A DNA stretch of 64,000 nt from Geojedonia litorea (GCF_042654525.1 NZ_JBHSGP010000004.1:310001-374000); one strand, 5' to 3'. Shown: positions 24,934 to 34,686, numbered from the stretch's first letter. The notes: generated from the sequence alone by a model not told the origin. Translations and numbers: made by a program.

Positions 24934-26445
24934 TTATTTTATGGTAAACTTATAAGCTCCTAATGGTGCAGTACTTGGTCTTGATTCTCTATTGCCAGAT
25001 ATTGAAGCAGCAGTAATATAATATTCAACTATAGCACCTGACTTTTGATTTGGAATTTGAGCAAAGAAATGATTTTCATTTTCCGTTTGATTAAGTGGTT
25101 CAGTATTCCATCTGTCTTCACCGACTAATCTCCAGAAAAGTTTAGCTTCACTTTTTATCAACCCTTTTTTACTATAATCAATGATTGATGCAAAGAGGAT
25201 AAGATCTTGATTGGATTTAACTTCGGGTTCAATTTTCTTTATACTAATGAAAAGCATTTCTGGATTCCAAATAGCTCTTGTTCTACAGTGTAAGGCGTCT
25301 CCTGAATTCCATCCATAATTTACATAATGACTTTTTAATTTGTCACTAACCAAAGGTTCTTCGTCTATCAAAAACTTAAATCCTTTAATTTTATAACCAG
25401 GCATAACATTTGCCCAGGTCTTAATGGCTACGCTATCTTGATCAATATTAAATAATGGAACATAAACCGTATTATTTAATATTAGTGAGTTTGTATAGGC
25501 CGCTAATTGGTTTCTGTTGTATCTAGCAGTTTTAATTCTTAAAATTTTATATGGTCTGTTATAAGCTGTCTTTAATTTGGAAAGCTCTTGATGAACGATA
25601 TCGTTATAAACTTTATGAAGTTCGTGATCACTTGGAGGTTCTGCCACTAAAATAGTTTCTTCATCAATTAGTTTTAATAAGCAATCAATATGTTGAATTC
25701 CTCGTTTTTCAAAATTAGAAATAATATTGTAACGTTTAAATCCTAATAATGAATCGTTGAGGCGTAAAAATTCATTTTCATCTAGACCATGAAATTTATT
25801 TTCTGCATAGATTACGCATGTTGAAAAGGCCGTTCCTAAACCATCATTAAGCACATTGCCGCCAGTATTGTTAAAGGGCAAATCTAAAAGCTCAAAACCT
25901 AACTGTTTGCCTACTGCTATAGTTGCATCATCATCAACTTGAGTTAATTCAATCTTATTGTTTTTATCAAAATAGATAAATTGTAAAGAATCATTACATG
26001 TTAAGTTTGTAATGGGTGTTGAATATATATACTTTCCGTCTCCTAGCTTAAAGGTATGATTAGGTGTAAAAATAGCACTAGGCCCCCAATCTCTTGTCCA
26101 CCACGAATCTTCTCCTTGTTGGGCGTAAATAAAAGTTACACGATTTAGATCTATTTGCCACTGGGAAAACCAATGTTCTGCTTCTTTACGAGCGTCTTCA
26201 CTCTCAACAACAGTGAAAAGATGCTCGTCTTTTGCGAGTTCAATAACAAGTTTATACGGAATGCTTAATGGCCAAACCACTAGCGCTCCTAAAGCGGGTT
26301 CCCATTCGGCTGCGGTTCTATTATAGTTTTCTTGTGAATAATAATTGACATCATTTTTATCTGTATTTCCTTTATAATTCTTAGAGCAAGAAAAAAAAAT
26401 TACTGTAATTTGAATATATAGATAAATTAAATTGACTTTTTTCAT
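24934..26445 (-). CDS. secreted agmatine/peptidylarginine deiminase-like lipoprotein (PPAD type)
   Basis: A 503-residue exported guanidino-modifying enzyme. Cys20 in IQITVIFFSC gives a lipoprotein signal. The pentein core (about 45-425) contains all expected residues: Asp119 in WWTRDWGP, His252 and Asp254 in GIQHIDCLLKL, Asn319 in YTNSLILN and the nucleophile Cys387 in GDALHCRTRAIW, matching the Asp/His/Asp/Asn/Cys set of Porphyromonas gingivalis PPAD. The last 75 residues form an Ig-like beta domain, also as in PPAD. Substrate could be protein or peptide C-terminal arginine, or agmatine; export favours the former. Monocistronic. Confidence 0.88.
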   Translation of the reverse strand: MKKVNLIYLYIQITVIFFSCSKNYKGNTDKNDVNYYSQENYNRTAAEWEPALGALVVWPLSIPYKLVIELAKDEHLFTVVESEDARKEAEHWFSQWQIDLNRVTFIYAQQGEDSWWTRDWGPSAIFTPNHTFKLGDGKYIYSTPITNLTCNDSLQFIYFDKNNKIELTQVDDDATIAVGKQLGFELLDLPFNNTGGNVLNDGLGTAFSTCVIYAENKFHGLDENEFLRLNDSLLGFKRYNIISNFEKRGIQHIDCLLKLIDEETILVAEPPSDHELHKVYNDIVHQELSKLKTAYNRPYKILRIKTARYNRNQLAAYTNSLILNNTVYVPLFNIDQDSVAIKTWANVMPGYKIKGFKFLIDEEPLVSDKLKSHYVNYGWNSGDALHCRTRAIWNPEMLFISIKKIEPEVKSNQDLILFASIIDYSKKGLIKSEAKLFWRLVGEDRWNTEPLNQTENENHFFAQIPNQKSGAIVEYYITAASISGNRESRPSTAPLGAYKFTIK

Positions 26446-26490
26446 TTATTAAATTTATTAAGTTTGAAAACAAACCGTTTTAGAAGGGGT

Positions 26491-26787
26491 CTAAAATACT
26501 TCAAAATGAGTCACCTTTTCAGGAAATTCGATCAAATAGTTTTTGTCTTCATCATAGTATTTTGCTTTTTCAAAATCTTCTCCTGCAAAGTTTTTTATAG
26601 CTTCTAAATTCTCCCAAAAGGTTATGAGTTTAAAATAGGCAAATATGTTGTCTGAACGTTTTAGAAACATATGGTTTACAAATCCTTCTGTTTTTTTGTA
26701 ATCAGGTTGTACACAATGGATCATAAACTTAGTATAGGCTTCTTAATGTTCTATTTTGGTTTTACCTTCCCAGATTCTAGCAATCAT
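26491..26787 (-). pseudogene. antibiotic biosynthesis monooxygenase (ABM) family gene interrupted by an in-frame TAA
   Basis: Reading from ATG at 26787 gives MIARIWEGKTKIEH, then a TAA at 26743-26745, then EAYTKFMIHCVQPDYKKTEG and the rest of an ABM-domain protein (LITFWENLEAIKNFAGEDFE, VTHFEVF) to 26491, all in one frame (99 codons). Family members I know read ...IEHL..Y, so TAA most simply replaces a TTA leucine codon. The distal 77 codons still form an ORF starting at the ATG at 26724, but it lacks the first beta strand of the ferredoxin-like fold. Either a recent nonsense mutation or a base-call error. ABM proteins are small, mostly haem- or quinol-related enzymes. Confidence 0.85.
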
Positions 26788-26823
26788 TTTTATTTAATGT
26801 TAGTTTAAAAAATACTTTAATTA

Positions 26824-27279
26824 TTATACAAAATCGTTTTCTTTTTTACCCGAAATCAGATTTTGATACAGTTCATATGCGCTTCGTTCAGCCCAACATT
26901 CAGAGAGTCGATTGTCTCTAACGCTCCATATTGCAATTCCGCTAAAGGAAATAAAACGGTGATCTGGGTCAAGCCCGAATAATCCATTATTTTTACCTGA
27001 ACACACCCACCTTGAAACCACTTTATCTTTCCTTTCGTTGAAGAATATATCAACACTTTCAGTAGTTGCTTCAAGAAGTTGTTGGTGAAATTCGCCAACC
27101 CACTTTTTAAATGCGTTTCTTCCCTTAATTTCTTTGCCAGCTGTTGTAATAACATAATCTTCTGTCATAAGTTCGTCTATTGCATCCAATTCATGTGGAT
27201 GATGCCAAACTCGGTCAAAAAATTCTGTGACTAGAGCCTCTGGTGTTCGAATGAGTGAATTAGTTAATTTTTGATTCAT
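26824..27279 (-). CDS. SnoaL-like / NTF2-fold protein (ester cyclase-like)
   Basis: A 151-residue cytoplasmic protein with a SnoaL-type fold: FFDRVWHHPHELDAIDELMT at residues 20-39, GRNAFKKWVGEFHQ, and the late strands FISFSGIAIWSVRDNRLSEC. It has no signal peptide. The Asp and His residues of ketosteroid-isomerase relatives are only partly recognisable, so the activity is open. It sits between the broken ABM gene (downstream, 37 bp) and the divergent Crp-family regulator, which is a frequent arrangement for stress- or xenobiotic-responsive pairs. Confidence 0.82.
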   Translation of the reverse strand: MNQKLTNSLIRTPEALVTEFFDRVWHHPHELDAIDELMTEDYVITTAGKEIKGRNAFKKWVGEFHQQLLEATTESVDIFFNERKDKVVSRWVCSGKNNGLFGLDPDHRFISFSGIAIWSVRDNRLSECWAERSAYELYQNLISGKKENDFV

Positions 27280-27555
27280 GTTTTAAGTGTTTTGTCATTA
27301 AAATTTGTGTGATATTATTAGCTATTTAGCCTACTCTGATTTAGTTGTTTCGAGTATCTAATAACAAGATACATCATTAAAACATGATGTATATCATTTA
27401 TTTTTTGGATAAACGTATCATCACCAAGAAGTATTGTTTAATATCTAATATTTCCTTATAACGGTTATTATTATATTGATTAACTTAAAGGCACTAATTT
27501 TAATCCAACTTGGTATTAAAATAGTATTTTAGTTTCACCTTAAAATACTTTTACA

Positions 27556-28092
27556 ATGAAACAAATACAAGTTTTATTAGAACAGATTTTTGAGCAAGAA
27601 TCTTGGACTAAAATGTTAAGGCTAAAAAAAAATGACTATCTCAAAGTTTCAGGGGGCTTAGATACTAATCTTTATTTTGTAGTTAAAGGTAGTTTGCGAA
27701 TTCTTGTTATCGATGAAAATGAAGAGCACACAATTCGTTTCGGGTATAAAAACAATTTAATAGCAGACCTAGAGAGTTTCATTTCTGAACAACCAACTGA
27801 ATACTATATACAGGCTTTAAAAGGATCTCTAGTAAAAGTGATACCAAAAAAGGCCTTGCTTGAGCTGTTAGAGAGTTCTCCAGCTTTGCAAAGGAACTGG
27901 AATGAATTATTGGAACAGGTACTTATACAACAGCTTGAACGCGAGCGTGATCTTTTAATCACATCTCCAATTGAGCGCTATAATAGAGTGTTAAAACGAA
28001 GTCCGTTACTGTTTCAAGAAATACCTTCAAAATATATTGCTTCTTACCTAAGAATGACCCCTGAGACCTTTTCGAGAATAAAGAAATCTTAA
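27556..28092 (+). CDS. Crp/Fnr family transcriptional regulator
   Basis: A 178-residue regulator: cyclic-nucleotide-binding-type beta roll (about residues 10-115, KKNDYLKVSGGLDTNLYFVV and ADLESFISEQPTEYYIQA) and a C-terminal helix-turn-helix IPSKYIASYLRMTPETFSRI. It has no Fnr cysteines, so it is not an oxygen-sensing Fnr, and the cAMP-binding arginine is not evident. In Bacteroidetes such short Crp-like proteins usually control a divergent neighbour; here that would be the SnoaL/ABM pair on the minus strand or the downstream cytochrome gene. Confidence 0.88.
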   Translation: MKQIQVLLEQIFEQESWTKMLRLKKNDYLKVSGGLDTNLYFVVKGSLRILVIDENEEHTIRFGYKNNLIADLESFISEQPTEYYIQALKGSLVKVIPKKALLELLESSPALQRNWNELLEQVLIQQLERERDLLITSPIERYNRVLKRSPLLFQEIPSKYIASYLRMTPETFSRIKKS

Positions 28093-28300
28093 TACTTCTT
28101 ATTAAATACAAGCATTCCACACATTTATATTCAAATCCAAATGTCATTAATAGGATAGAAGGGACACTTTTTTTTATAAAAAGTTAAGATTCTCTGTAAC
28201 ATTTTTGCTCTTCAGTATTCTATTGATTTCAATCAATTTTTAGGTCGCAATTCTTTTTGAAATTTGCAACTTGATTAACATCTAAAAAAAATAGTATTAC

Positions 28301-28885
28301 ATGAAAACAAAAATTTTAAAATCGGCAATTTTCTTTACAGGGCTCCTAATTATGGGATGTAAAGACGCCAGTGAAATTAATGAAGTAAACGGTGAGTATG
28401 TAGAACAAATGAACACCGAAGAGCTTATTAAACGCGGAAATTATCTGGTGAATGTTATTGGTTGTAATGATTGTCATACACCAAAGATTATGACCGAGCA
28501 AGGCCCAATTCATGACCCAAATAGATTATTGTCTGGTCATAATCAAAATGAGGCCATACCGGTTTATGATCCAGAAATCACAAAATCATTTGTTCTATTT
28601 AATATGAATAGTACGGCCGCAGTGGGCCCTTGGGGAACCTCCTTTGCTGCAAATTTAACCCCAGACATCACGGGTATTGGAACTTGGTCTGAAGCACAAT
28701 TCTTGAAAGCTATGAAAGAAGGGAAGTACAAGGGCTTAGACGGAAGTAGGTCTTTATTACCTCCAATGCCATGGACCTCATTTTCGCAAATGCCAGATAA
28801 TGAAATAAAAGCCATTTTTGCCTATTTAAAAAGCATTAAACCAATCGAAAATTTAGTTCCATCGGCAATAGCTCCAAGAAGTTAA
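28301..28885 (+). CDS. mono-haem cytochrome c lipoprotein
   Basis: A 194-residue exported protein with lipobox Cys20 (FTGLLIMGCKD) and one haem c attachment motif CNDCH at residues 55-59 (NVIGCNDCHTPK). The C-terminal helix NEIKAIFAYLKSIKPI is the usual class-I cytochrome ending, and the Met ligand could be one of several (LPPMPW is the best candidate). The layout resembles diheme cytochrome c-type subunits, but only one CxxCH is present. It likely carries electrons at the periplasmic face. It stands alone between the Crp regulator and a secreted unknown protein. Confidence 0.9.
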   Translation: MKTKILKSAIFFTGLLIMGCKDASEINEVNGEYVEQMNTEELIKRGNYLVNVIGCNDCHTPKIMTEQGPIHDPNRLLSGHNQNEAIPVYDPEITKSFVLFNMNSTAAVGPWGTSFAANLTPDITGIGTWSEAQFLKAMKEGKYKGLDGSRSLLPPMPWTSFSQMPDNEIKAIFAYLKSIKPIENLVPSAIAPRS

Positions 28886-28989
28886 TAACATTTTGAAGTA
28901 ATAAATTAATTTGACTTTTAATGTGTTAAAAATGAATAGGAGCAATCTATTTTAAGTATACAATAATTCATCAATTAAAAATCGAAATC

Positions 28990-30165
28990 ATGCAAAATAT
29001 AGTCAAATATTTAATCATACTAGTGCTAAGTTCACAATGCACTATGGCTCAAAATTCAAATAATTCACCGTTAGGAACAACCAATTTATTGAGTTTATTA
29101 AAAGCAGTACCTAGTTTTCAAGACACACCAGAGACAGCCTTCAAGTATAAATGTAATGGTGATATCTATTGTCAAAGCGGTTCGGCTCTCGATAAGCAAT
29201 ATGAAGTATTTAAAAATAAAATGATCACGTATCAAAGTGATATGCAAGCCGTTTTTAACGCCAAGCACCAAGCGTATTTAGATGAAAAAGGGACTGATGG
29301 GATATACCAAGACCAAATGAATTTAATAAATCAAAATGAAATCATTCAAAGTATGGGCGGAATTGAAAAGATAAAAAGTATGACTGAAGACCAACGTGAA
29401 ATAGCCGCTAAAAATGCCGTTGCCAATCAAATGTCTTCAATGACATTTAGTCCATTTTCAGAGGCTGAAATGAAGCGTATGATGAGTGATCCAGCCTATG
29501 CAAAGCAAATGACAGCGAAGTATAATTCGCTAAGTGAAGCACAAAAAGCAGCGTTGGTTAAGGGGAAAACGACCACTATGGATAACACTATTTCTAATAC
29601 CGATTTTGAACAGCAAATGGAGCAAGCTAGAACAGCAAAGAACGTCATCGATGTGAATACTTTCATTAATAGTTGTACCGAAAAAATGGCACGCGCATTA
29701 GAAACCTTCGGTTCTAAACTAAACAGTTTAAGAATCTCCAAAGGAAATCATAACGATTTAGATGCTAATTTTGAACTTGAGTATCAAAATATCCCGTTGG
29801 TTGAAATGGGAGAGGGTCTTATTCCAGATCCATATAAAACCAAAGTGCTACGACGTAACTATGCCGAAAAACATAAACAGAGGGCAGCTATGGAACTTGA
29901 ATTAGCTAGAAGCGAGTTTAAGCAATTAGGAGTTGTAATCAATAATGCTATTTCTGAGTACTACTCGTATTTAGACAAAAATCAATATCGAATTAATGGG
30001 TCCATGAACGCACTTTACAATGGAACCAATACCGAAATGTCATTGGCACAATTGGAGCTTGGAATTGCAACTACCATTGAAGAATTGGCCAGATTAAGTT
30101 TTAGTGAAACATCTATAGCCTCTGGACATGAGCAGCATTATCAGAGGGTGTTGCAAGAGAAGTAA
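28990..30165 (+). CDS. secreted hypothetical protein, mostly helical
   Basis: A 391-residue protein with a signal peptide (MQNIVKYLIILVLSSQCTMA, cleavage near AQN). The body is helical and charged, with Met/Gln/Lys-rich stretches (IEKIKSMTEDQREIAAKNAV, AEMKRMMSDPAYAKQMTAKY) and a cysteine pair near the mature N terminus (YKCNGDIYCQSGS). No domain is recognised. The SEAEMKRMMSDPAYAKQM segment repeats an amphipathic pattern seen in proteins that oligomerise as coiled coils. A strong terminator follows 28 bp downstream, so it is the last gene of its transcript. Confidence 0.75.
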   Translation: MQNIVKYLIILVLSSQCTMAQNSNNSPLGTTNLLSLLKAVPSFQDTPETAFKYKCNGDIYCQSGSALDKQYEVFKNKMITYQSDMQAVFNAKHQAYLDEKGTDGIYQDQMNLINQNEIIQSMGGIEKIKSMTEDQREIAAKNAVANQMSSMTFSPFSEAEMKRMMSDPAYAKQMTAKYNSLSEAQKAALVKGKTTTMDNTISNTDFEQQMEQARTAKNVIDVNTFINSCTEKMARALETFGSKLNSLRISKGNHNDLDANFELEYQNIPLVEMGEGLIPDPYKTKVLRRNYAEKHKQRAAMELELARSEFKQLGVVINNAISEYYSYLDKNQYRINGSMNALYNGTNTEMSLAQLELGIATTIEELARLSFSETSIASGHEQHYQRVLQEK

Positions 30166-30193
30166 ATCTTAAATACCATAACTAAAATTTTAT

Positions 30194-30225
30194 AGAAAAA
30201 GCGATGTTTCTACGTCGCTTTTTCT
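30194..30225 (+). terminator. intrinsic terminator after the helical secreted protein
   Basis: Fourteen-base-pair stem AGAAAAAGCGATGT / ACGTCGCTTTTTCT (one G-T pair) with TTCT loop, followed by ATTTTA. Confidence 0.85.
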
Positions 30226-30343
30226 ATTTTACTAAAGAATAGTCATATGCTATAACCCAAAATCAAGCCTATTTTTTTAAACTATTATTTGAATTCATGT
30301 ATACTACATATTAAATCAGGTCTGATAAAAGATGTTTAAAAAT

Positions 30344-33300
30344 TTAATTATTGTTTCTAAGCAAATATTTAACGGCCTCCTCCAACTGTTGGTCTCTACC
30401 AAATATTATTTTCTCTGGTTCATTTAATACTCGGATATCCGGTTCTAGTTGATTATTTTCAAGAAAAGGTTCACCCAGAGGTCGCCAGCCACCCATAGGA
30501 ATACCAAAATAAATACTAGGGTCAATTTGGGTTTCCCACCAGACAAATGTTCCCGTTCCGGGTACCGGCATACCTAAAGTTTTTCCTCCGTTTTTTATTT
30601 TGTAAGCCACTGGAAACAAATGAGCGTCTGAATAGTTACTTTCACCCATTAGAACTATAGATGGTTTTATCCAACGATTCATGGGTTGATGAGCAATAAC
30701 TTGACCATGAGGAATGACATCAATATATTTTTTACCTGTTAAAAAATCTGAGAGAACATCATGTAGATTGCCTCCACCATTAAAACGTGTATCAACAATT
30801 AAGGCATCTGCAGAGATATGTTTTCCTAAAGCATCTTCAATGACCGTACGCATACTTGCATCATTCATACCTCTAACGTGAACATAGCCAAGTTTGCCAT
30901 TTGAGAGCTTGAGTGTTTCTTGACGACGTGTATCTACCCATCGCTCATATAAAAGTTGATTCTCGGCACCTAAAGAAATTGGTTTAACAATTTCTTCCCA
31001 TCTCAATTTTGTGTTTGGGTCATAGACCGATATACGCATATTTTCATTTGCGCTTCTATTGAGTAACTGATAAAAGTCTATAGCAGTGCTTAAGTCTTCC
31101 CCATTAATTTTTTCGATGATATGACCCGCTTTCACTTTTGAGGCTGCTTTGTTTAAAGGGCCACCTTTAAGAACTTCGGCAACTTTTAATCCATTAGTGG
31201 TATGCGAATAATCATATAACAATCCTAATGATGCTGTTGCGTCACCATTCTCTGCCTCATATCTAAAACCACTTCCTGTGTGTGAAGCATTGAGTTCGCC
31301 AAGCATTTCGCTGAGCATTTCAGTAAAGTCAAAGTTATTATTAATTGAAGGAAGAAAACCTTGATATGCAGCCTTGTAAAAATCCCAATCTACACCTTGA
31401 AGGTCCTCAACATAAAATTTTTCGCGAACTTGTCTCCAGGCATGTTCAAAAATGTAAGCACGCTCATCGGCCATTTTTAAAATCATTTCACCGTTGGTAT
31501 TTATTGGTTTCACTTTTCCTTCTTTTGTATCTACCTTTAAGGCTTTACCATCGGCTAATACTAGAATAAAGTCGCCATCTTTAGACAGTTCCATCCTGGT
31601 TCTATTTGCATTGATGGACGCAAATTGTTTAGTGTCTTTGCTTCTAAGGTCGGTCATCCAAAGGTTGTCTTTCCCTTCAAATCTAGTAAGATAGTATAAC
31701 TTATCTCCTTCCTTTGATAAAATATGGTCAGATGCTCTAGAACTGTGTACAGTTAACTTTTCTTTGCGGTCTGTAAGATTTTCCCAATCGAACACTAACG
31801 GTTTAATTTCATCCTTATCAACGCTTTCCTTTACAGACTTTTTATTGGTTTTGTTGTCATCACTATCTTGTTTGTCATCTTTCTTTTCACTTTCTTCCTT
31901 TTCCTTCAATAATTCATAATCTTCTTTTGACAAGTTATATTGGTCATAAGCTTCTTGACTAAAAAACAATCCAAACACATCTCCTTCTGCTGAATTTCCA
32001 TTTTCAGTTTTCTTGCCCTGACGTGTAGATATCCAAGTCATCATTTTACCATCCATATTCCATTTAGGTGCGTAATCTTCATAACCGCTCTGGGTTAAGT
32101 TTCTTAAGGTACCAGAACCAGAGGCTTCAATTAAACCTACCTCTGGCCAAAACATGCGTTCTTTGGGTCCAAAATTTACTAAAAACCAATGACTGTCGGG
32201 CGACCATTGATACCACATATCCCCATCGGCATAAGAGTAATTGTGCGCTCCAGAAAGAATAGTGCGAGTTTGTTTAGAGGCTAAATTGAGCACTTTTAAG
32301 GTTGTTCGGTTTTCAAAGTAAGCCACCTCTTTTCCATTTGGTGAAAAGGCGGGTTGAAATTCCTCTGCAGCAGTCGCCAACAGAGTTTCTTCTTTTAAAA
32401 CTGTGGCATTAAAGAAATAGCTCTCATCTTTTTTAGTAATTGATGTTTTATAAAGATTCCAGCTGTCGTTGACCTCGGCAGCATAGAGAATTGATTTTCC
32501 GTCTGGACTAAAGCTCACACTTCGTTCTTGCCAAGGGGTATTCGTTATCCTTTTAGTGGTCCCATGCTCAATACTACTTGCAAAAACTTCACCTCGAAAT
32601 ACATATACAAATTCTTTTCCATTTGGCGAAAGACTTGCTTCTGTAAAATCGCCATTAACTTTAACGACTTTATCTAAAGTTTGGCGGCCGTCAAAACCAA
32701 TTGTGATATTAACTTTTTTAGGTAGTTCTCCTGGCCGTAAAGTGTAAATTGCTCCATGATAATTAAAACATAATTCACCAGTTTCGGCTTTTGTTAAGAA
32801 TCGGACCGGGTGATTTTGCAGAGTGGTAATAGCGGTATTTGTACTTGGGTTGCTTAAAGAGCTTTTATGAATATTGAAAGACCCACTTTCTTCTGTGAGA
32901 TAATAAAAATCATCATTGTTAGTGTCAAAAACAGGATTCCTATTTTCAGCTGAAGCCTTACTTAATTGAGTGTATTTAGCACTAGTTAAGTCGTACACCC
33001 AAATATCTCTGGTAACTGAAGAAACATGATGCTTTCTCCAATCGTTTTCATAGCCCTTTCTATCGTGAAAAATCAGCTTGGTTCCATCTGGACTATACTT
33101 AGCGTCATGTGATGGGGTAGAGAGCACTAAATTTACTCTTCCACCTGATACTGGAACTGCATATAGTTCGGCCATAACCCCTGTTGGAAATTGGACATTA
33201 GTGGCTAAATCTTGCCGTAGTGCCGAAAAAATAATATGGCTATTATCTCTACTAAAATCACTGGGTATTTCATTATTAGAATGAAACGTAAGCCGTTTCG

Positions 33301-33607
33301 CTTCTCCACCTGTGGCAGGCATTGTGAAAACATCAAAATTACCATAGCGATTAGATGCAAAGGCGATTTGTGTGCCATCATGGCTCCAAACTGGAGCATA
33401 TTCATAGCTTTCACTTAAGGTTAAAGGAATCGCTTTTCCTCCGGTGGCATCTACCTTATAGATATCACCTTGATAGTTAAATAAAATGGATTGGCCATCT
33501 GGCGAAATTGCTGGGTAACGTAACCATAATGCGTTGTCTTGTGCAGGTAAACTTATGGAAAACAAAACATAAATTAGTGGGGAGATAAGTAATTGTAATA
33601 CTTTCAT
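30344..33607 (-). CDS. tricorn-like S41 family serine protease with beta-propeller
   Basis: A 1087-residue exported protease. After a signal peptide (SPLIYVLFSISLPAQ) the N-terminal two thirds are PD40/WD-like propeller repeats (LRYPAISPDGQSILFNYQGD, FSPDGKSILYAA, FSPNGKEVAYF). An acidic Lys/Glu/Asp linker follows at about residues 570-605, then a C1-type helical domain, a PDZ domain (LKGGPLNKAASKVKAGHIIE) and the S41 core with catalytic Ser in GESNYSDAHLFP and the oxyanion region VDTRFNGGGNLHDVL. Tricorn relatives degrade peptides released upstream. I take ATG at 33607; the in-frame TTG at 33616 is less likely. Confidence 0.93.
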   Translation of the reverse strand: MKVLQLLISPLIYVLFSISLPAQDNALWLRYPAISPDGQSILFNYQGDIYKVDATGGKAIPLTLSESYEYAPVWSHDGTQIAFASNRYGNFDVFTMPATGGEAKRLTFHSNNEIPSDFSRDNSHIIFSALRQDLATNVQFPTGVMAELYAVPVSGGRVNLVLSTPSHDAKYSPDGTKLIFHDRKGYENDWRKHHVSSVTRDIWVYDLTSAKYTQLSKASAENRNPVFDTNNDDFYYLTEESGSFNIHKSSLSNPSTNTAITTLQNHPVRFLTKAETGELCFNYHGAIYTLRPGELPKKVNITIGFDGRQTLDKVVKVNGDFTEASLSPNGKEFVYVFRGEVFASSIEHGTTKRITNTPWQERSVSFSPDGKSILYAAEVNDSWNLYKTSITKKDESYFFNATVLKEETLLATAAEEFQPAFSPNGKEVAYFENRTTLKVLNLASKQTRTILSGAHNYSYADGDMWYQWSPDSHWFLVNFGPKERMFWPEVGLIEASGSGTLRNLTQSGYEDYAPKWNMDGKMMTWISTRQGKKTENGNSAEGDVFGLFFSQEAYDQYNLSKEDYELLKEKEESEKKDDKQDSDDNKTNKKSVKESVDKDEIKPLVFDWENLTDRKEKLTVHSSRASDHILSKEGDKLYYLTRFEGKDNLWMTDLRSKDTKQFASINANRTRMELSKDGDFILVLADGKALKVDTKEGKVKPINTNGEMILKMADERAYIFEHAWRQVREKFYVEDLQGVDWDFYKAAYQGFLPSINNNFDFTEMLSEMLGELNASHTGSGFRYEAENGDATASLGLLYDYSHTTNGLKVAEVLKGGPLNKAASKVKAGHIIEKINGEDLSTAIDFYQLLNRSANENMRISVYDPNTKLRWEEIVKPISLGAENQLLYERWVDTRRQETLKLSNGKLGYVHVRGMNDASMRTVIEDALGKHISADALIVDTRFNGGGNLHDVLSDFLTGKKYIDVIPHGQVIAHQPMNRWIKPSIVLMGESNYSDAHLFPVAYKIKNGGKTLGMPVPGTGTFVWWETQIDPSIYFGIPMGGWRPLGEPFLENNQLEPDIRVLNEPEKIIFGRDQQLEEAVKYLLRNNN

Positions 33608-33804
33608 GATACTCAAATTTAGTGGTTGGTGTTTGAACTTTATATGGGCTGTGACACTTCACAGCATTTCAATGGTTTAATAGTGATTAGTGCAACTTAC
33701 ATAGTAATGTTGAATGTGAGTAAGTTAGTGAAAGAAATTGAATCAAAATACACCTGTTCAGCAATTTATATTCAACACTACAGTGTTCATCTTTTTTAGT
33801 GCCA

Positions 33805-34170
33805 CTAGGTGCTACGCAAAATCTTTTCCATCTTCCTGCCTTTTGCCAATTCATCAATCAACTTGTCTAGATACCTCGTTTGTTTGGTTAATGGCGTTTC
33901 AATATCTTCTATTCTATAGCCACATATAACACCTTTAATAAGATGTGCATTCGGGTTTAAGTTGGCCTCAGCAAAAAAAGCTTCAAACGTTACTTTGTCG
34001 TCAATGAGTTGTTGTAATTTGAGCGCATCAAATCCTGTAAGCCATGCAATGACTTCATGTAATTCGTCCTTGGTTCGACCCTTCTTTTCAACCTTAGTTA
34101 CATAATGGGGATATACAGAAGCAAAGGTCATTTTTGCAATTCGTGCGTCATGTTCTGGTGTAGTATTCAT
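33805..34170 (-). CDS. DUF2200 family protein
   Basis: A 121-residue cytoplasmic protein with the DUF2200 pattern: IAKMTFASVYPHYVTKVEKK, GRTKDELHEVIAWLTGFD, FFAEANLNPNAHLIKGVICG and YRIEDIETPLTKQTRYLDKL. The family is small, widespread in environmental bacteria and of unknown function, with helical structure. It is the first of a series of small accessory genes on the minus strand that extends to 42.5 kb. It ends about 190 bp from the tricorn gene start and is 26 bp downstream of the AHSA1-like gene, so these two may be cotranscribed. Confidence 0.88.
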   Translation of the reverse strand: MNTTPEHDARIAKMTFASVYPHYVTKVEKKGRTKDELHEVIAWLTGFDALKLQQLIDDKVTFEAFFAEANLNPNAHLIKGVICGYRIEDIETPLTKQTRYLDKLIDELAKGRKMEKILRST

Positions 34171-34196
34171 TTTGATACTAATTTTAGGTTGTTGTT

Positions 34197-34637
34197 TTAG
34201 TTGTTCCGCATAAAGTCAAAGGCTCCTTTTCGAAGTTGTATACCATACTCTAAATAAGCTTTCATACAAGCAAGGAAATTTGCCCATCCTCCCGAATTCT
34301 CTAATGCCCATTTCAGGTTAGCTTCATTAAATTCTTTTCCCTTTTCATTCACTCTAACTACAGTGCTTTGGTCTGGTAATTGTTCTAAAGTAATGGTGAC
34401 AACAGTGTCTGGATCCCATACGTATGAAATTGAACGATTGGTTTTTATATCGATTTCGGTGATGGGAAACTTCTCATCAAATTCAGGAAATTTCCAAATC
34501 ACCTCTTTTCCCGTCTCCAATCGTCCCGTACTTTCCGAAATAAAATACTGGGTCATGTTCGCCGGATTGACAATGCCTTCAAAAACAACTGCTACTGGTT
34601 TTTGAATTTGTATCGAGGCATTAGATTCTAGTTTCAT
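34197..34637 (-). CDS. SRPBCC / AHSA1-like domain protein
   Basis: A 146-residue protein of the START-like SRPBCC superfamily (activator of Hsp90 ATPase-like group). Typical features are the first strand SIQIQKPVAVVFEGIVNPAN, the strand pair ISYVWDPDTVVTITLEQLPD and a long C-terminal helix SGGWANFLACMKAYLEYG. Such proteins bind hydrophobic ligands; many are encoded beside DUF1801 or ArsR genes. Here it is 26 bp upstream of the DUF2200 gene. Ligand unknown. Confidence 0.86.
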   Translation of the reverse strand: MKLESNASIQIQKPVAVVFEGIVNPANMTQYFISESTGRLETGKEVIWKFPEFDEKFPITEIDIKTNRSISYVWDPDTVVTITLEQLPDQSTVVRVNEKGKEFNEANLKWALENSGGWANFLACMKAYLEYGIQLRKGAFDFMRNN

Positions 34638-34686
34638 ATTAAAGTTCTTATATATTACAGGTTTTAATTAAATCCATCTATAAGTA

